Part shown: positions 8,133-16,336 of the stretch, one piece after another
How positions within the stretch are numbered: position 1 is the first letter of the stretch
How the letters are laid out: each line of letters opens with the position of its first letter
Assembly (NCBI GenBank): GCA_964291475.2
Contig: OZ220083.1
Location: 62,001 to 126,000 of the forward strand
Origin: DAOUKH01 sp964291475
Lineage (GTDB): Bacteria > Chloroflexota > Dehalococcoidia > SHYB01
Length of the DNA stretch: 64,000 bases
Direction: 5' to 3'
Program-made: the position numbers and the translations under genes
Notes under the pieces: generated by a model
The model's database searches: none
What the model was told of the DNA's origin: nothing
Seen by the model: the letters and a program-made list of their open reading frames with translations, nothing else

Positions 8133-9029
8133 CTAGCGCGTCAGGCGGAGGAAGTTGTCGTGGCCGACAAGCCGGCGCTCGCCGGCGGTGAGGGGCAGCT
8201 TCTCGAAGACGTCGAGGGCGTTGCCGGTCTTGCCGAGGGGGAAGTTCGAGCCGAAGAGGATGCGCTCCGGCCCGGCCTCGCGAACGATGCGGACCAGCGC
8301 GTCGGCCTCCTCCCGGCCGTCGGCGACGTGGTCGAAGCGGAGGGAGAGGTCGGCGCAGACGTCGGGGTGGCCGTCCATGGCGTCGAGCAGCTCGGCGAGG
8401 CCGGCGTCGGGGTGCTTGGGCTGGTAGGCGGCGTGGGCCATGATGATCCGCGTCTTGGGGAACTGGCGGTAGAGGCCGGCGAACCAGCGGGGCTGGGCCC
8501 ACTCCGCCGCGCCGGAGGCAAGGACGATGGGCAACCCCTGCTCCTGGCAGTAGTCGAAGATCGGGACGTAGCGCGGGTCGTCGCCGCGCAACTGCATGTT
8601 CACCGGGGCCATTTTCACCCCAATTGCCCCGTCAGACACCCAGCGCTCCACCCCTTCTAGGGCCTGACGCTCGGTCATGCGGACGAGGTCGACGCCGCAG
8701 AAGTAGCTGAAGCCGGGGCGCTCCTTGGTGACGCTCGCCGTCCAGCGGTTGTAGGCGTCGACCCGAGCGAGGTAGGCGTCGAGCGCCTCCTGCTCGGCGG
8801 CGGCTCGGTCGGAGACGTCATCGGGAATCGCGGCGAGGTCGGCGTTCAGCCACATCACCGTGGGAAGGAAGACGATGTTGGTGTGGACGATGGGCGTGCC
8901 CTTGCGCGACTCGACCAACTCGTCGATCGTGCCCACGGGGTCGGCGTCCGGCATGCGGACGTGGGTCATGAACTCGCGCGCGTCCGCCTCGTTGGCGAAC
9001 GTGTGCACGTGGCAGTCGATTATGTCCAT
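8133..9029 (-). CDS. Amidohydrolase family protein
   Basis: The 298-aa protein starts MDIIDCHVHTF, so the metal-binding HxH is intact. It continues with VKMAPVNMQL (candidate carbamylated or metal-binding region), IIMAHAAYQP and the C-terminal RILFGSNFPLGKTGN motif with its catalytic-site neighbourhood. The ATG at 9029 was chosen because HxH motifs in this family sit at the extreme N-terminus; an ORF extension upstream is non-homologous in character. Second gene of the operon, 22 bp after its upstream neighbour. Confidence 0.82.
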   Translation of the reverse strand: MDIIDCHVHTFANEADAREFMTHVRMPDADPVGTIDELVESRKGTPIVHTNIVFLPTVMWLNADLAAIPDDVSDRAAAEQEALDAYLARVDAYNRWTASVTKERPGFSYFCGVDLVRMTERQALEGVERWVSDGAIGVKMAPVNMQLRGDDPRYVPIFDYCQEQGLPIVLASGAAEWAQPRWFAGLYRQFPKTRIIMAHAAYQPKHPDAGLAELLDAMDGHPDVCADLSLRFDHVADGREEADALVRIVREAGPERILFGSNFPLGKTGNALDVFEKLPLTAGERRLVGHDNFLRLTR

Positions 9030-9051
9030 CGTGTCCGACTCCCGTCGAACA

Positions 9052-9927
9052 TCAGTCGAGCTTAAAGGCGGCGATCGCGTTTTCGCGCAGGAACTTGGGC
9101 CAGACATGCTCCCGCAGCTCCAGGCCTTCAAGGTCGGACTGCAGCCGCTCATAGGAGATTCCGGGGTAATAGCCGGAGTACATGACACGGTCGGAGCCCC
9201 GCGTGTTGGCGTAGTAGATCACATCTTTTGGGTAATGCTTAGGTGCGAAACCTGAAGTCATGTAGTACAGGTTCGGCCACTTCAGCATCAGCTTGACGCA
9301 CATCGCCTCCCACGGTTCGCCGCCGTGCATCATCACGACTTTAAGCTCGGGGAAGAACCACAGCGGCTCGTCGAGGTAGATCGGATTCTGTATCTCGCCG
9401 GGGACGCGCGGGCCGGGGAGGCCGACGGTCATGACGACGGGGAGGTCGAGCTCGATGGCCTTCACGTAGAGGGGGTAGTAGACCTTGTCGTTCGGCGGCT
9501 TCTGCAAGGAGAAGGGCGAGACGTTGAGGGCCTTGATGAGGGGATTGCCCCGCGCGTAGGCCTCGATCTTGCGGACCATCTCCATGCCCTCGTCGGGGTC
9601 GACGGCGAGCTTGCCATAGAAGCGGCCAGGGTACGATTCCATGATCTTGAGGTTCTCGTCGACGTCCTCCTCATGAAGACCGATGATCGCCCGCTCCACA
9701 CCGAAGCGGTCCATCATCTCGATGGTCTCTTCAGGGGTGTGGCGCTGTGTCGCGCGGTCGGCGGCCTCCTGTTTGAAGAGGTGCTGCGAAGGATGGCCGT
9801 AGTTGAGGCTGTCGGGGTCGCGGAAGAAGCGCGCCGCCTTCCCCGCCATGTTCCTGGGCTCGCCCCAGAGCGGTTCGAGGCTGCAATCGATCGCCGCTAT
9901 TCCGCGCACGAGGCCCGTCTGCGTCAT
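9052..9927 (-). CDS. Amidohydrolase family protein (operon head)
   Basis: The 291-aa protein is preceded by an ideal ribosome binding site (AGGAGG, 8 bases from the ATG). It lacks the N-terminal HxH (the corresponding segment is IAAIDCSLEPLW) but keeps VERAIIGLHEEDVDENL, KALNVSPFS, VVMMHGGEPWEAM and DRVMYSGYYPGISYE. This is the pattern of amidohydrolase-2 relatives with a degenerate first metal site. It heads the four-gene operon reading to 6107. The missing metal ligands suggest a changed mechanism or a non-catalytic role. Confidence 0.78.
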   Translation of the reverse strand: MTQTGLVRGIAAIDCSLEPLWGEPRNMAGKAARFFRDPDSLNYGHPSQHLFKQEAADRATQRHTPEETIEMMDRFGVERAIIGLHEEDVDENLKIMESYPGRFYGKLAVDPDEGMEMVRKIEAYARGNPLIKALNVSPFSLQKPPNDKVYYPLYVKAIELDLPVVMTVGLPGPRVPGEIQNPIYLDEPLWFFPELKVVMMHGGEPWEAMCVKLMLKWPNLYYMTSGFAPKHYPKDVIYYANTRGSDRVMYSGYYPGISYERLQSDLEGLELREHVWPKFLRENAIAAFKLD

Positions 9928-10048
9928 GCCGCCCTCCTGGGGCCTGCGGGCCCCTCGCGGGGGATTGTAGCGCCCAACGGCAAGCGGCGGGCTCAGTCCG
10001 CGGGCGGCGATGGTAGGATGTGGCGGCTCCGTTGTATGGAAGGAATCG

Positions 10049-10840
10049 ATGGACTTCTCGGGCAAGGTCGTACTGGTAACCGGCTCCAGCCGCGGGTTGG
10101 GCAAGGCGCTCGCCATGGAGTTCGCCAAGGCGGGCGCGTCGGTGATTGTGGCGGCCCGCTCGGAGACCACGGGCAAGCTGCCGGGCACCATCGGCGAAAC
10201 GGTGGCCGAGATCGAGACGATGGGCGGCACGGCGGCCGCAATTCGCGCGAACGTCGCCCGCGAGGAGGACCTCGTCCATCTGGCCGAGGCGTCGTTGGAG
10301 CGATTCGGGCGCGTCGACGTGCTGGTCAACAACGCGGGCATCAGCATGCCGTACAACCAGTTGGCGTGGGAGATTCCGGCCAAGGGCTGGGACCTGGTGA
10401 CGGCGATCAACATCCGCGCTCCGTTTCGGCTGTCGAGCCTGCTGCTGCCCCAGATGATCGAGCGCGGCGGCGGCTCCATCGTCAACATCTCGTCGGTGGC
10501 GGCGGCGAACAACTACTCAGGCGTGCAGGACAGCGACGGGTCGGTGAACCGTGTCAGTGTTGCCTACGGGACGAGCAAGGCGGCGCTGGAACGCTTCACG
10601 ACGGGCCTTGCCGAGCACGCCAAGGAGTACAACGTCGCGGTGAACGCGCTGAGCCCCGGGGCGCCGACCTGGTCCGAAGGGTTCGCGGGAAACCTCAGCA
10701 AGGCCGACCACTCCCGCTGGCGGTCCCCCTACAAGTACTTCACCAAGGCGGGCCTGTTCCTCGCGGGCCAAGACGCCACGGGGATCACCGGGGGCGTCTT
10801 CCTCGACCACACCCTGTGCCGCGAGCACGGCTTGGTCTAG
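10049..10840 (+). CDS. Short-chain dehydrogenase/reductase (SDR)
   Basis: This 263-aa classical SDR shows TGSSRGLG (11-18) for cofactor binding, VNNAG (93-97), a catalytic Ser in ISS (148-149) and YGTSK with Tyr173 and Lys177. An Arg at the end of strand 2 (AARSET) suggests NADP(H) preference. The ATG at 10049 has AGGAA 4 bases upstream, and an upstream in-frame GTG gives a non-homologous extension. It is divergent from the amidohydrolase operon and probably oxidises or reduces a pathway alcohol or ketone. Confidence 0.88.
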   Translation: MDFSGKVVLVTGSSRGLGKALAMEFAKAGASVIVAARSETTGKLPGTIGETVAEIETMGGTAAAIRANVAREEDLVHLAEASLERFGRVDVLVNNAGISMPYNQLAWEIPAKGWDLVTAINIRAPFRLSSLLLPQMIERGGGSIVNISSVAAANNYSGVQDSDGSVNRVSVAYGTSKAALERFTTGLAEHAKEYNVAVNALSPGAPTWSEGFAGNLSKADHSRWRSPYKYFTKAGLFLAGQDATGITGGVFLDHTLCREHGLV

Positions 10841-10844
10841 GCCG

Positions 10845-11192
10845 CTACGGCAGCTTCGCCAGGGTACGTTTCGGCGCGATGAGGTGGAAGCTCTCGAGGA
10901 TGAGCGCCTCGACCTCGCCCCAGTCGTCGACGTTGGTGAGGTCCATGTTGACCCAGCCATGCTGGCCGACGTACTTGGCGCGGGTGAATCGCGGGTCGGC
11001 GACGCGGGCGTCGGCGTGAGGCTTTTCAAGCTTCAGGCCCACGGAGGGCGTGCCGTCCTCCTCGCCGTAGCCGGCGAAGATCTTCTCCCCGACGCGGAAG
11101 TAGGGCGAGCCCCAGGTCAGTGTCTCCTTGGTGTCAGGCAACGCGAGGCAGATCTCACGCAGCCTCTCAAGCGGGTCGTCCGCCACGTTCAC
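10845..11192 (-). CDS. MmcQ/YjbR family protein
   Basis: The 115-aa protein shows the compact alpha/beta CyaY-like architecture of MmcQ/YjbR proteins: LREICLALPDTKETLTWGSPYFRVGEKIFAGYGEEDG, then VGLKLEKPHADARVADPRFTRAKYVGQHGWVNMDL and a C-terminal ESFHLIAPKRTLAKL. The family is often called DNA-binding, but no function is established. It ends 4 bp from the convergent SDR gene. Confidence 0.85.
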   Translation of the reverse strand: MNVADDPLERLREICLALPDTKETLTWGSPYFRVGEKIFAGYGEEDGTPSVGLKLEKPHADARVADPRFTRAKYVGQHGWVNMDLTNVDDWGEVEALILESFHLIAPKRTLAKLP

Positions 11193-11257
11193 GACCTCCG
11201 GTCTTCGTGTTGAGGACGCGTAGTATCATCGGGCATCGTGTTGACGGGAGGAAGCCC

Positions 11258-13687
11258 CTGCGGCCACTGGAAGGATCGACCGTGCTCGAAGTCGCCGAAG
11301 GCGCCGCCGCGCCGCTCTGCGGGCGGCTGCTCTCCGAGCTTGGAGCGCGGGTCATCAAGGTCGAGCCGCCGGAGGGGGACATCTCCCGCCGCTACGGCCC
11401 CTTCCCGGCGTCGGGTCCCGACCCCGAGCTGAGCGGACTCTTCATCTACCAGAACGCCGGCAAGGAAAGCGTGGTACTCGATTGGCGGTCGGGGAATGCG
11501 ACCGGTGCTCTGCTTGACCTGGCCTCCCACGCCGATATTCTCATCGACGACATCCGCCCGAAAGACGCGGCGCGGGCCGGGATCGAATTCGAGACCCTGC
11601 GGGAGCGGAATCCCGGCCTCATCCGGGTCTCGCTCACTCCCTTCGGTCAGACGGGTCCCTGCGCCGACTGGGATGCGGAGCACCTGACGCTGTCGCACAT
11701 GGGCGGCGAGGGTTATGTCCTTCCCGGGGCGAACTCCGACCCGGAGAACAAGCTCGCCGGACGGCCGCCCATTCAGATCGGCGGGCTCATCGCCGACGCC
11801 CACGCCGGGTACATCGCCGCCATCGCGGCCATGGGCGCGGTCGCAGTCCGTGACCACTCCGGCGTGGGCCAGCACGTGGACATTTCGAAGTGGGAAGCGG
11901 AGCTAATCCCCAACCGCGGCGTGCTCGACGAGTGGAACAACCAGGGCGAGGAGACGGGGCGTCAAAGCGCCACACAGGCGACGATGCTCCTCCTTCCCTG
12001 CAAGGACGGGCTGCTCTACATCACCTTCCACCGCGACGAGCAGTTCGAGCGGCTGGCGAACCTGCTGGGCAAGGAGGAGTGGAAGACCGATCCCCGGCTC
12101 GCCACCCCCGTGCTGCGAGGCCAGAACCGCGAGGTCTACATCCCCACGGTGGTCGAGTGGCTGACGGACAAGCGGGGCGAGGAGATCTTCCACATCCTGG
12201 AGAGCCGGGGGATGATGGCGACCTACTTCGCCAAGGCCTCCGAGATCCTGGCGAGCGAGCATTGGAACGAGCTGGGCGTCTTCGCCGAGGTGGAGAGCTC
12301 GGGCGGGGTACGGGTCACCGTGCCGCGGCCGATGTACTTCGTGGAGGGCGACGACGGAGCGGGGACGCCACGCGCCCCCGCGCTCGGCGAGCACACCGCC
12401 GCAGTCCTGGGGGAAGTGGAGCAGGCCAAGGCGGAACGCGCCGACACGGCGGGGGCACGCCGGACACCGGGGGCGTCCGCACCTCCCCCCTTGGCCGGGG
12501 TGCGCATTCTCGACCTGTCGTGGATCGCGGCGGGGCCGGCGGCGACGAACCTGCTCGGCTGCCTCGGCGCCGAGATGATCCGTCTGGAATCGGCCAGGCG
12601 GATCGACCTGGTGCGCTTCAAGGGATCGATCGTGATCCCCGGCGGCGACCCGGAGCGGGCCCCGCTGTTCAACGCGCTGAACTTCAACAAACAAGGCGTC
12701 GTTCTCGACCTCAAGCGGCCGGAATCGCTGGACATCGTCTACGACCTGGTGAAGAGCTGCGACGCCGTCATCGACAACATGCGTCCGGGCGTCATGGAGA
12801 CGCTCGCGCTGGGGCCGGAGGTGCTGAGGCAGCACAACCCGACGCTGGTCACCGTGTCGGCGTCCGGTTTCGGGCCCCGCGGGCCCCAGCGGGACTATCC
12901 CGCCATCGCTCCGATTCTCGGCGGCTCGGCCGGTGTCAGCGAGATCACCGGCTACGCCGACGGCGGGCCCTACATCGGCAACTACCCCATCGACCTACGG
13001 ACGGGCTCGACCATCGCGTTCGCCATCATCGCGGCCCTCGCCGAGCGGTCGCGTACCGGGAAGGGGCGGCACGTCGACCTGTCGTCGGTCGCCTCAATCA
13101 TGACGCTGTTCGGGCACACCTTCGCCGAGCCCGCCCTAGCGGGAACGGACCCCGGGCGCACCGCCAACCGGCATCCCTGGATGTCGCCGCACGGGGTGTT
13201 TCCCAGCCTCGGCGAGGAGCAATGGGTCACCATCGCGGCCAAGACAGAGGACGAGTGGCGGGCGCTGTGCGAGGCGATGGGCAGGCCGTCGCTCGCCGAC
13301 GACCCTCGCTTCGCCACGATGGTCGACCGGCACGCCAACAACGAGGCCCTGGAGGCGATCATCGGCGAGTGGACGGCGGGGCTCACCAATTGGGAGGTCA
13401 CGGAGCGTCTGCAACAGGCGGGGGTCGCGGCCATGCCGTCGATGAGCAACCGGATGATCGCGGAGCACCCTCATCTGCAGGAGCGGGGGGCTTTCTGGGA
13501 GTGCCCTCATCCCGTGATCGGGCCGGTCACGCTGCCGCGTCCGCCGTGGCATTTTGAGAGTTTTGACAACTTTTTCCGGCGGCCCACCCCGTTGCTGGGC
13601 CAGCACACCCATGAGGTGATGACCGAGCTTCTCGGCTACTCCGAGGCGGAGACGGCGCGTCTCGACGACCTCGGCATCTTCGTCTAA
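11258..13687 (+). CDS. Two-domain CaiB/BaiF-type CoA transferase (tandem fusion)
   Basis: The 809-aa protein holds two complete class III CoA-transferase units. The first begins RPLEGSTVLEVAEG and the second, near residue 400, PLAGVRILDLSWIAAG; each has its own GADW-like and HVD(I/L)S segment. Family members are normally about 400 aa and move CoA between carboxylic acids. The start is uncertain. A CTG at 11258 behind GGGAGG gives the family N-terminus; GTG 11282 would truncate the first strand, and the ATG at 11120 would overlap the divergent MmcQ-like gene. A second CaiB gene follows 28 bp later. Confidence 0.8.
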   Translation: MRPLEGSTVLEVAEGAAAPLCGRLLSELGARVIKVEPPEGDISRRYGPFPASGPDPELSGLFIYQNAGKESVVLDWRSGNATGALLDLASHADILIDDIRPKDAARAGIEFETLRERNPGLIRVSLTPFGQTGPCADWDAEHLTLSHMGGEGYVLPGANSDPENKLAGRPPIQIGGLIADAHAGYIAAIAAMGAVAVRDHSGVGQHVDISKWEAELIPNRGVLDEWNNQGEETGRQSATQATMLLLPCKDGLLYITFHRDEQFERLANLLGKEEWKTDPRLATPVLRGQNREVYIPTVVEWLTDKRGEEIFHILESRGMMATYFAKASEILASEHWNELGVFAEVESSGGVRVTVPRPMYFVEGDDGAGTPRAPALGEHTAAVLGEVEQAKAERADTAGARRTPGASAPPPLAGVRILDLSWIAAGPAATNLLGCLGAEMIRLESARRIDLVRFKGSIVIPGGDPERAPLFNALNFNKQGVVLDLKRPESLDIVYDLVKSCDAVIDNMRPGVMETLALGPEVLRQHNPTLVTVSASGFGPRGPQRDYPAIAPILGGSAGVSEITGYADGGPYIGNYPIDLRTGSTIAFAIIAALAERSRTGKGRHVDLSSVASIMTLFGHTFAEPALAGTDPGRTANRHPWMSPHGVFPSLGEEQWVTIAAKTEDEWRALCEAMGRPSLADDPRFATMVDRHANNEALEAIIGEWTAGLTNWEVTERLQQAGVAAMPSMSNRMIAEHPHLQERGAFWECPHPVIGPVTLPRPPWHFESFDNFFRRPTPLLGQHTHEVMTELLGYSEAETARLDDLGIFV

Positions 13688-13715
13688 GTCGGCCCCGCGG
13701 GGCAGGAGGCTACAC

Positions 13716-14915
13716 GTGAGCGACGGCTACAACTTGCTTGAAGGCATCCGCGTGCTGGAGATCGCACTGGCGACGCCGAACGCCCTCGGCATGCACCTCG
13801 CCGACATGGGCGCCGAGGTCCTGAAGATCGAGGAGCCGCCGGACGGGGACTACGTGCGGCTGATCGGCGACCAGCTCGTGGGCGCGAGCCTGCTGCACCA
13901 CCGTTGGAACCGCGGCAAGAAGAGCGTGACCCTTAGCCTGAAGACGGAGGAAGGCCGCCGCCTCTTCTTCGAGCTGGTGGAGAAGTCGCACGTCGTCGTG
14001 GACGGCCTGCGGGCGGGCGCGGTCGACCGTTTCGGCGTCGGCTACGAGAAGGTCAAGGCGGTCAACCCCTCCATCGTGTGGCTGTCGTTCAACGCGACGG
14101 GGCAGTCGGGGCCGTACCGAGACCTGGCGACCCACAGCACGGGGTTCGACTCATACGCCGGGTTGCTCACGCCGACGATTCGAGAGGACGGCCTCGCCAC
14201 GCTGAGCCACGAGAACCTGATCGGCATCCAGGCCGCGCCGCTGTACGCCGCCCTCGGTGTGCTGTCCGCGGTGATCCGCTCGCTGCGCACGGGCGAGGGC
14301 AGCCGGCTGGAGACGTCGCACTTCGACGCCTGCGCGGCGTGGGCCGGGGAGGGCGTCGACCGCGCCCTCAACGGCGTGCCGGGGTCGGATGAGGGCATGG
14401 GGCCCGCGGTGCGCCATCAGGCTTACCGGACGAAGGACGACCGCTTCATCATCTTCCAGTGCTCGGAGGACAAGTTCTGGGTGAACTTCTGCGAGAACGT
14501 GGGGAGGCCCGACCTGCTCGAAGGGCACGAGCGGAAGAAGGTCTACTCTCACGCCCGCGGCGACGAAGCCCTGCGGAAGGAGATCGCCGACATCATTCTC
14601 ACCAAGACGCGCCGCGAGTGGATCGACTTCTTCCTCGAACACAATGCGGCGGGCTCGCCGGTCAACGCGCCGGAGGAGCTCGTCGACGACCCGCACTTCC
14701 AGTCGCGCGGCATGACCTTCGAGCAGGACTATCCCGAACACGGCACGCTCAGATGGTTCGGCTCTCCACTGAAGGTGGAGGGACGGACCTTCTCGACACC
14801 GCACGCCCCGCTCGCCGGCGAGCACACGGCGGAGGTGCTGGCCGGCGTCCTTGGCCTGTCCAGTGAGGAGATCGACGAGCTGACGCGATCGGGGGCGGCG
14901 TCGCAGCGGGGTTAG
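13716..14915 (+). CDS. CaiB/BaiF-type CoA transferase
   Basis: The 399-aa protein starts with GTG behind GGAGG. Typical class III features are LLEGIRVLEIALATPNALGMHLADMGAEVLKIEEPPDGD, the WNRGKKSVTLSLKTEEGR segment and VDGLRAGAVDRFGVGYE. It probably forms a catabolic unit with the two-domain transferase upstream. Its last 23 bases are nearly repeated at 15545-15567, beyond the next two genes. Confidence 0.86.
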   Translation: MSDGYNLLEGIRVLEIALATPNALGMHLADMGAEVLKIEEPPDGDYVRLIGDQLVGASLLHHRWNRGKKSVTLSLKTEEGRRLFFELVEKSHVVVDGLRAGAVDRFGVGYEKVKAVNPSIVWLSFNATGQSGPYRDLATHSTGFDSYAGLLTPTIREDGLATLSHENLIGIQAAPLYAALGVLSAVIRSLRTGEGSRLETSHFDACAAWAGEGVDRALNGVPGSDEGMGPAVRHQAYRTKDDRFIIFQCSEDKFWVNFCENVGRPDLLEGHERKKVYSHARGDEALRKEIADIILTKTRREWIDFFLEHNAAGSPVNAPEELVDDPHFQSRGMTFEQDYPEHGTLRWFGSPLKVEGRTFSTPHAPLAGEHTAEVLAGVLGLSSEEIDELTRSGAASQRG

Positions 14916-14957
14916 CCATCACCTGCACTTGCCAGAGTGGGGGAACTGGCGCTGCGG

Positions 14958-14963
14958 TATAAT
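14958..14963 (+). promoter_or_regulatory. Consensus -10 box (TATAAT) for the DUF2442/DUF4160 pair
   Basis: TATAAT lies 17 bases before the ATG at 14981, within a short AT-richer stretch after the CoA transferase gene. No good -35 hexamer lies 16-18 bp upstream (TTGCCA is 23 bp away), so the strength is uncertain. It implies that the pair has its own promoter. Confidence 0.5.
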
Positions 14964-14980
14964 CGGGCCGTGAGGCAGGT

Positions 14981-15265
14981 ATGGTCCATCCAGAGGAAGT
15001 AGCGGCGCAAGAGGGGTACCGGATATGGCTCCGGTACGATGACGGCGTTTCCGGCGAGGTCGACTTGTCCGATCTAGCGGGACAGGGCGTGTTTGCCGCG
15101 TGGAACGACCGAGCATTCTTCAAGTCCGTACGCTTCACTCGGCACCGCTCGGTCGCCTGGGGTGAGGAGATCGAACTCTGTGCCGACGCTCTGTACCTGC
15201 GGCTCACCGGCAAGCCGGTGGAGGACCTGATGCCTGCCGCGCGCGACTTGCCGACTCGTGCCTGA
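14981..15265 (+). CDS. DUF2442 domain protein
   Basis: The 94-aa protein matches the DUF2442 pattern: an N-terminal YRIWLRYDDGVSGEVDLSDL, then GVFAAWNDRAFFKSVRF and the closing ELCADALYLRLTGKP. The next gene (DUF4160) overlaps it by 8 bp. DUF2442/DUF4160 pairs are widespread in accessory regions and have been suggested to be toxin-antitoxin-like, which is unproven here. Confidence 0.8.
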   Translation: MVHPEEVAAQEGYRIWLRYDDGVSGEVDLSDLAGQGVFAAWNDRAFFKSVRFTRHRSVAWGEEIELCADALYLRLTGKPVEDLMPAARDLPTRA

Positions 15266-15518
15266 GCTCTGCCGGTTTTACGGTATCGTCATCCGCATGT
15301 ATTTCGCGGACCATGCGCCGCCTCACTTCCATGCCACCTACCAAGGTGAGGAGGCTGTCTTCGCGATAGGCAGTCTCGCGGTGTTGCACGGGCGGCTCCC
15401 GGCGCGAGCGCACGGCCTCGTTGTAGAGTGGGCGTCAATCCATCAGGACGAATTGCGGGAGGCTTGGCGGCGCAGGGAGCGTCACCAGGCGACCGGGACT
15501 ATCGATCCACTGCCGTAG
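15258..15518 (+). CDS. DUF4160 domain protein
   Basis: The 86-aa protein starts with GTG inside the end of the DUF2442 gene. The signature PELCRFYGIVIRMYFADHAPPHFHATYQGEEAVFAI is the DUF4160 core, followed by VVEWASIHQDELREAWRR. Overlap by 8 bp indicates translational coupling and a joint function with DUF2442. Confidence 0.85.
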   Translation: MPELCRFYGIVIRMYFADHAPPHFHATYQGEEAVFAIGSLAVLHGRLPARAHGLVVEWASIHQDELREAWRRRERHQATGTIDPLP

Positions 15519-15544
15519 CCGTCGCCCATGCGCCTCAGACGCTT

Positions 15545-15567
15545 GGGCGGCGTCGCAGCGGGGCTAG
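15545..15567 (+). repeat. Duplicated end of the CoA transferase gene
   Basis: These 23 bases match 14893-14915, the last codons and stop of the CoA transferase gene, with one T/C difference; weaker similarity extends upstream (GACGC before the match). The two copies bracket the DUF2442/DUF4160 pair. The stretch 15519-15651 has no other coding content. Confidence 0.7.
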
Positions 15568-15651
15568 AGCTCCGAACGGCGGGAGTTGACTGGGAGCCCG
15601 CAGGCGCCGCATACTGCTGTCCGGACAAGTATTTCCGTACAAGGAAGTGTC

Positions 15652-15903
15652 ATGCCTGGGCGATTGGATGTACGGCTAGACGGCGAGCGGCGGCGGCGGC
15701 TGGAAGAGCTTGCCTCGGAGAGCGGAGCGGCGATCTCTGAAGTCGTGCGCCGCCTGATCGACGAGGCGTACGAAGACGTCATGCGAGAGCGCCGCAGGCA
15801 GGCAGTTGAGCGGCTGACAAGGCTCAACGTGGAGGAACCGCCGGACCCCAGCGCAGTATCCCGTGAGTTGGAGGAGGCCCATGAGCCCGGCGGCGTTCAT
15901 TGA
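15652..15903 (+). CDS. Ribbon-helix-helix antitoxin (VapB-like)
   Basis: The 83-aa protein opens GRLDVRLDGERRRRLEELASESGAAISEVVRRLIDEAYE, a clear MetJ/Arc-type ribbon-helix-helix DNA-binding unit, with a charged C-terminal tail that would bind the toxin. AAGGAAG precedes the ATG at 15652. It overlaps the PIN toxin gene by 23 bp, as usual in type II toxin-antitoxin operons. It should repress its own promoter and neutralise the toxin. Confidence 0.82.
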   Translation: MPGRLDVRLDGERRRRLEELASESGAAISEVVRRLIDEAYEDVMRERRRQAVERLTRLNVEEPPDPSAVSRELEEAHEPGGVH

Positions 15904-16336
15904 CGCCAACATCCCCATCTACGCCGCCGGCAGGGAACATCCCATCAAGGAGCCGTGCACCCGGATCCTGATGCTGGCCGCGGAGCATCCACAATCATTT
16001 GTCACCGACGCCGAGGTCCTGCAGGAACTCCTGCATCGTTACCTCGCCTCCGGGAGATGGGCCTTAGGGAAGGAAGTGCTCCAGGCCTTTGCCGAGGTGA
16101 TGCACGGGCGGGTCGAACCGGTCTACGAGAGCGACGTCCATGCGGCGGCGGATCTGGCCGACCGGCATGCAGGGGTGAGCGCACGCGACCTCGTTCATGC
16201 GGCAGTCATGGAACGCATGGGCACCGACCGCATCATTTCCGCCGACGCCGACTTCGACCGGCTGCCCAACGTGACGCGCCTCGATCCCGCAGGGGCGACG
16301 GATTGGCAGAGTTTGGTCGTTCCCTCGAACGGCTAG
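15881..16336 (+). CDS. PIN-domain ribonuclease toxin (VapC-like)
   Basis: The 151-aa protein has the four acidic PIN positions: Asp in FIDANI, Glu in TDAEVLQELL, Asp in VSARDLVHAAVM and Asp in ISADADFD. VapC toxins are Mg-dependent RNases that cut tRNA or rRNA. GGAGGAGG precedes the ATG at 15881. All catalytic residues are present, so the toxin should be active. Its stop codon directly abuts the stop of the convergent sugar-isomerase gene. Confidence 0.85.
   Translation: MSPAAFIDANIPIYAAGREHPIKEPCTRILMLAAEHPQSFVTDAEVLQELLHRYLASGRWALGKEVLQAFAEVMHGRVEPVYESDVHAAADLADRHAGVSARDLVHAAVMERMGTDRIISADADFDRLPNVTRLDPAGATDWQSLVVPSNG

Noticed and set aside
9325..11019. Plus-strand ORF of 564 aa
   Set aside because: It crosses the antisense of an amidohydrolase and an out-of-frame SDR; composition changes abruptly and no family fits.
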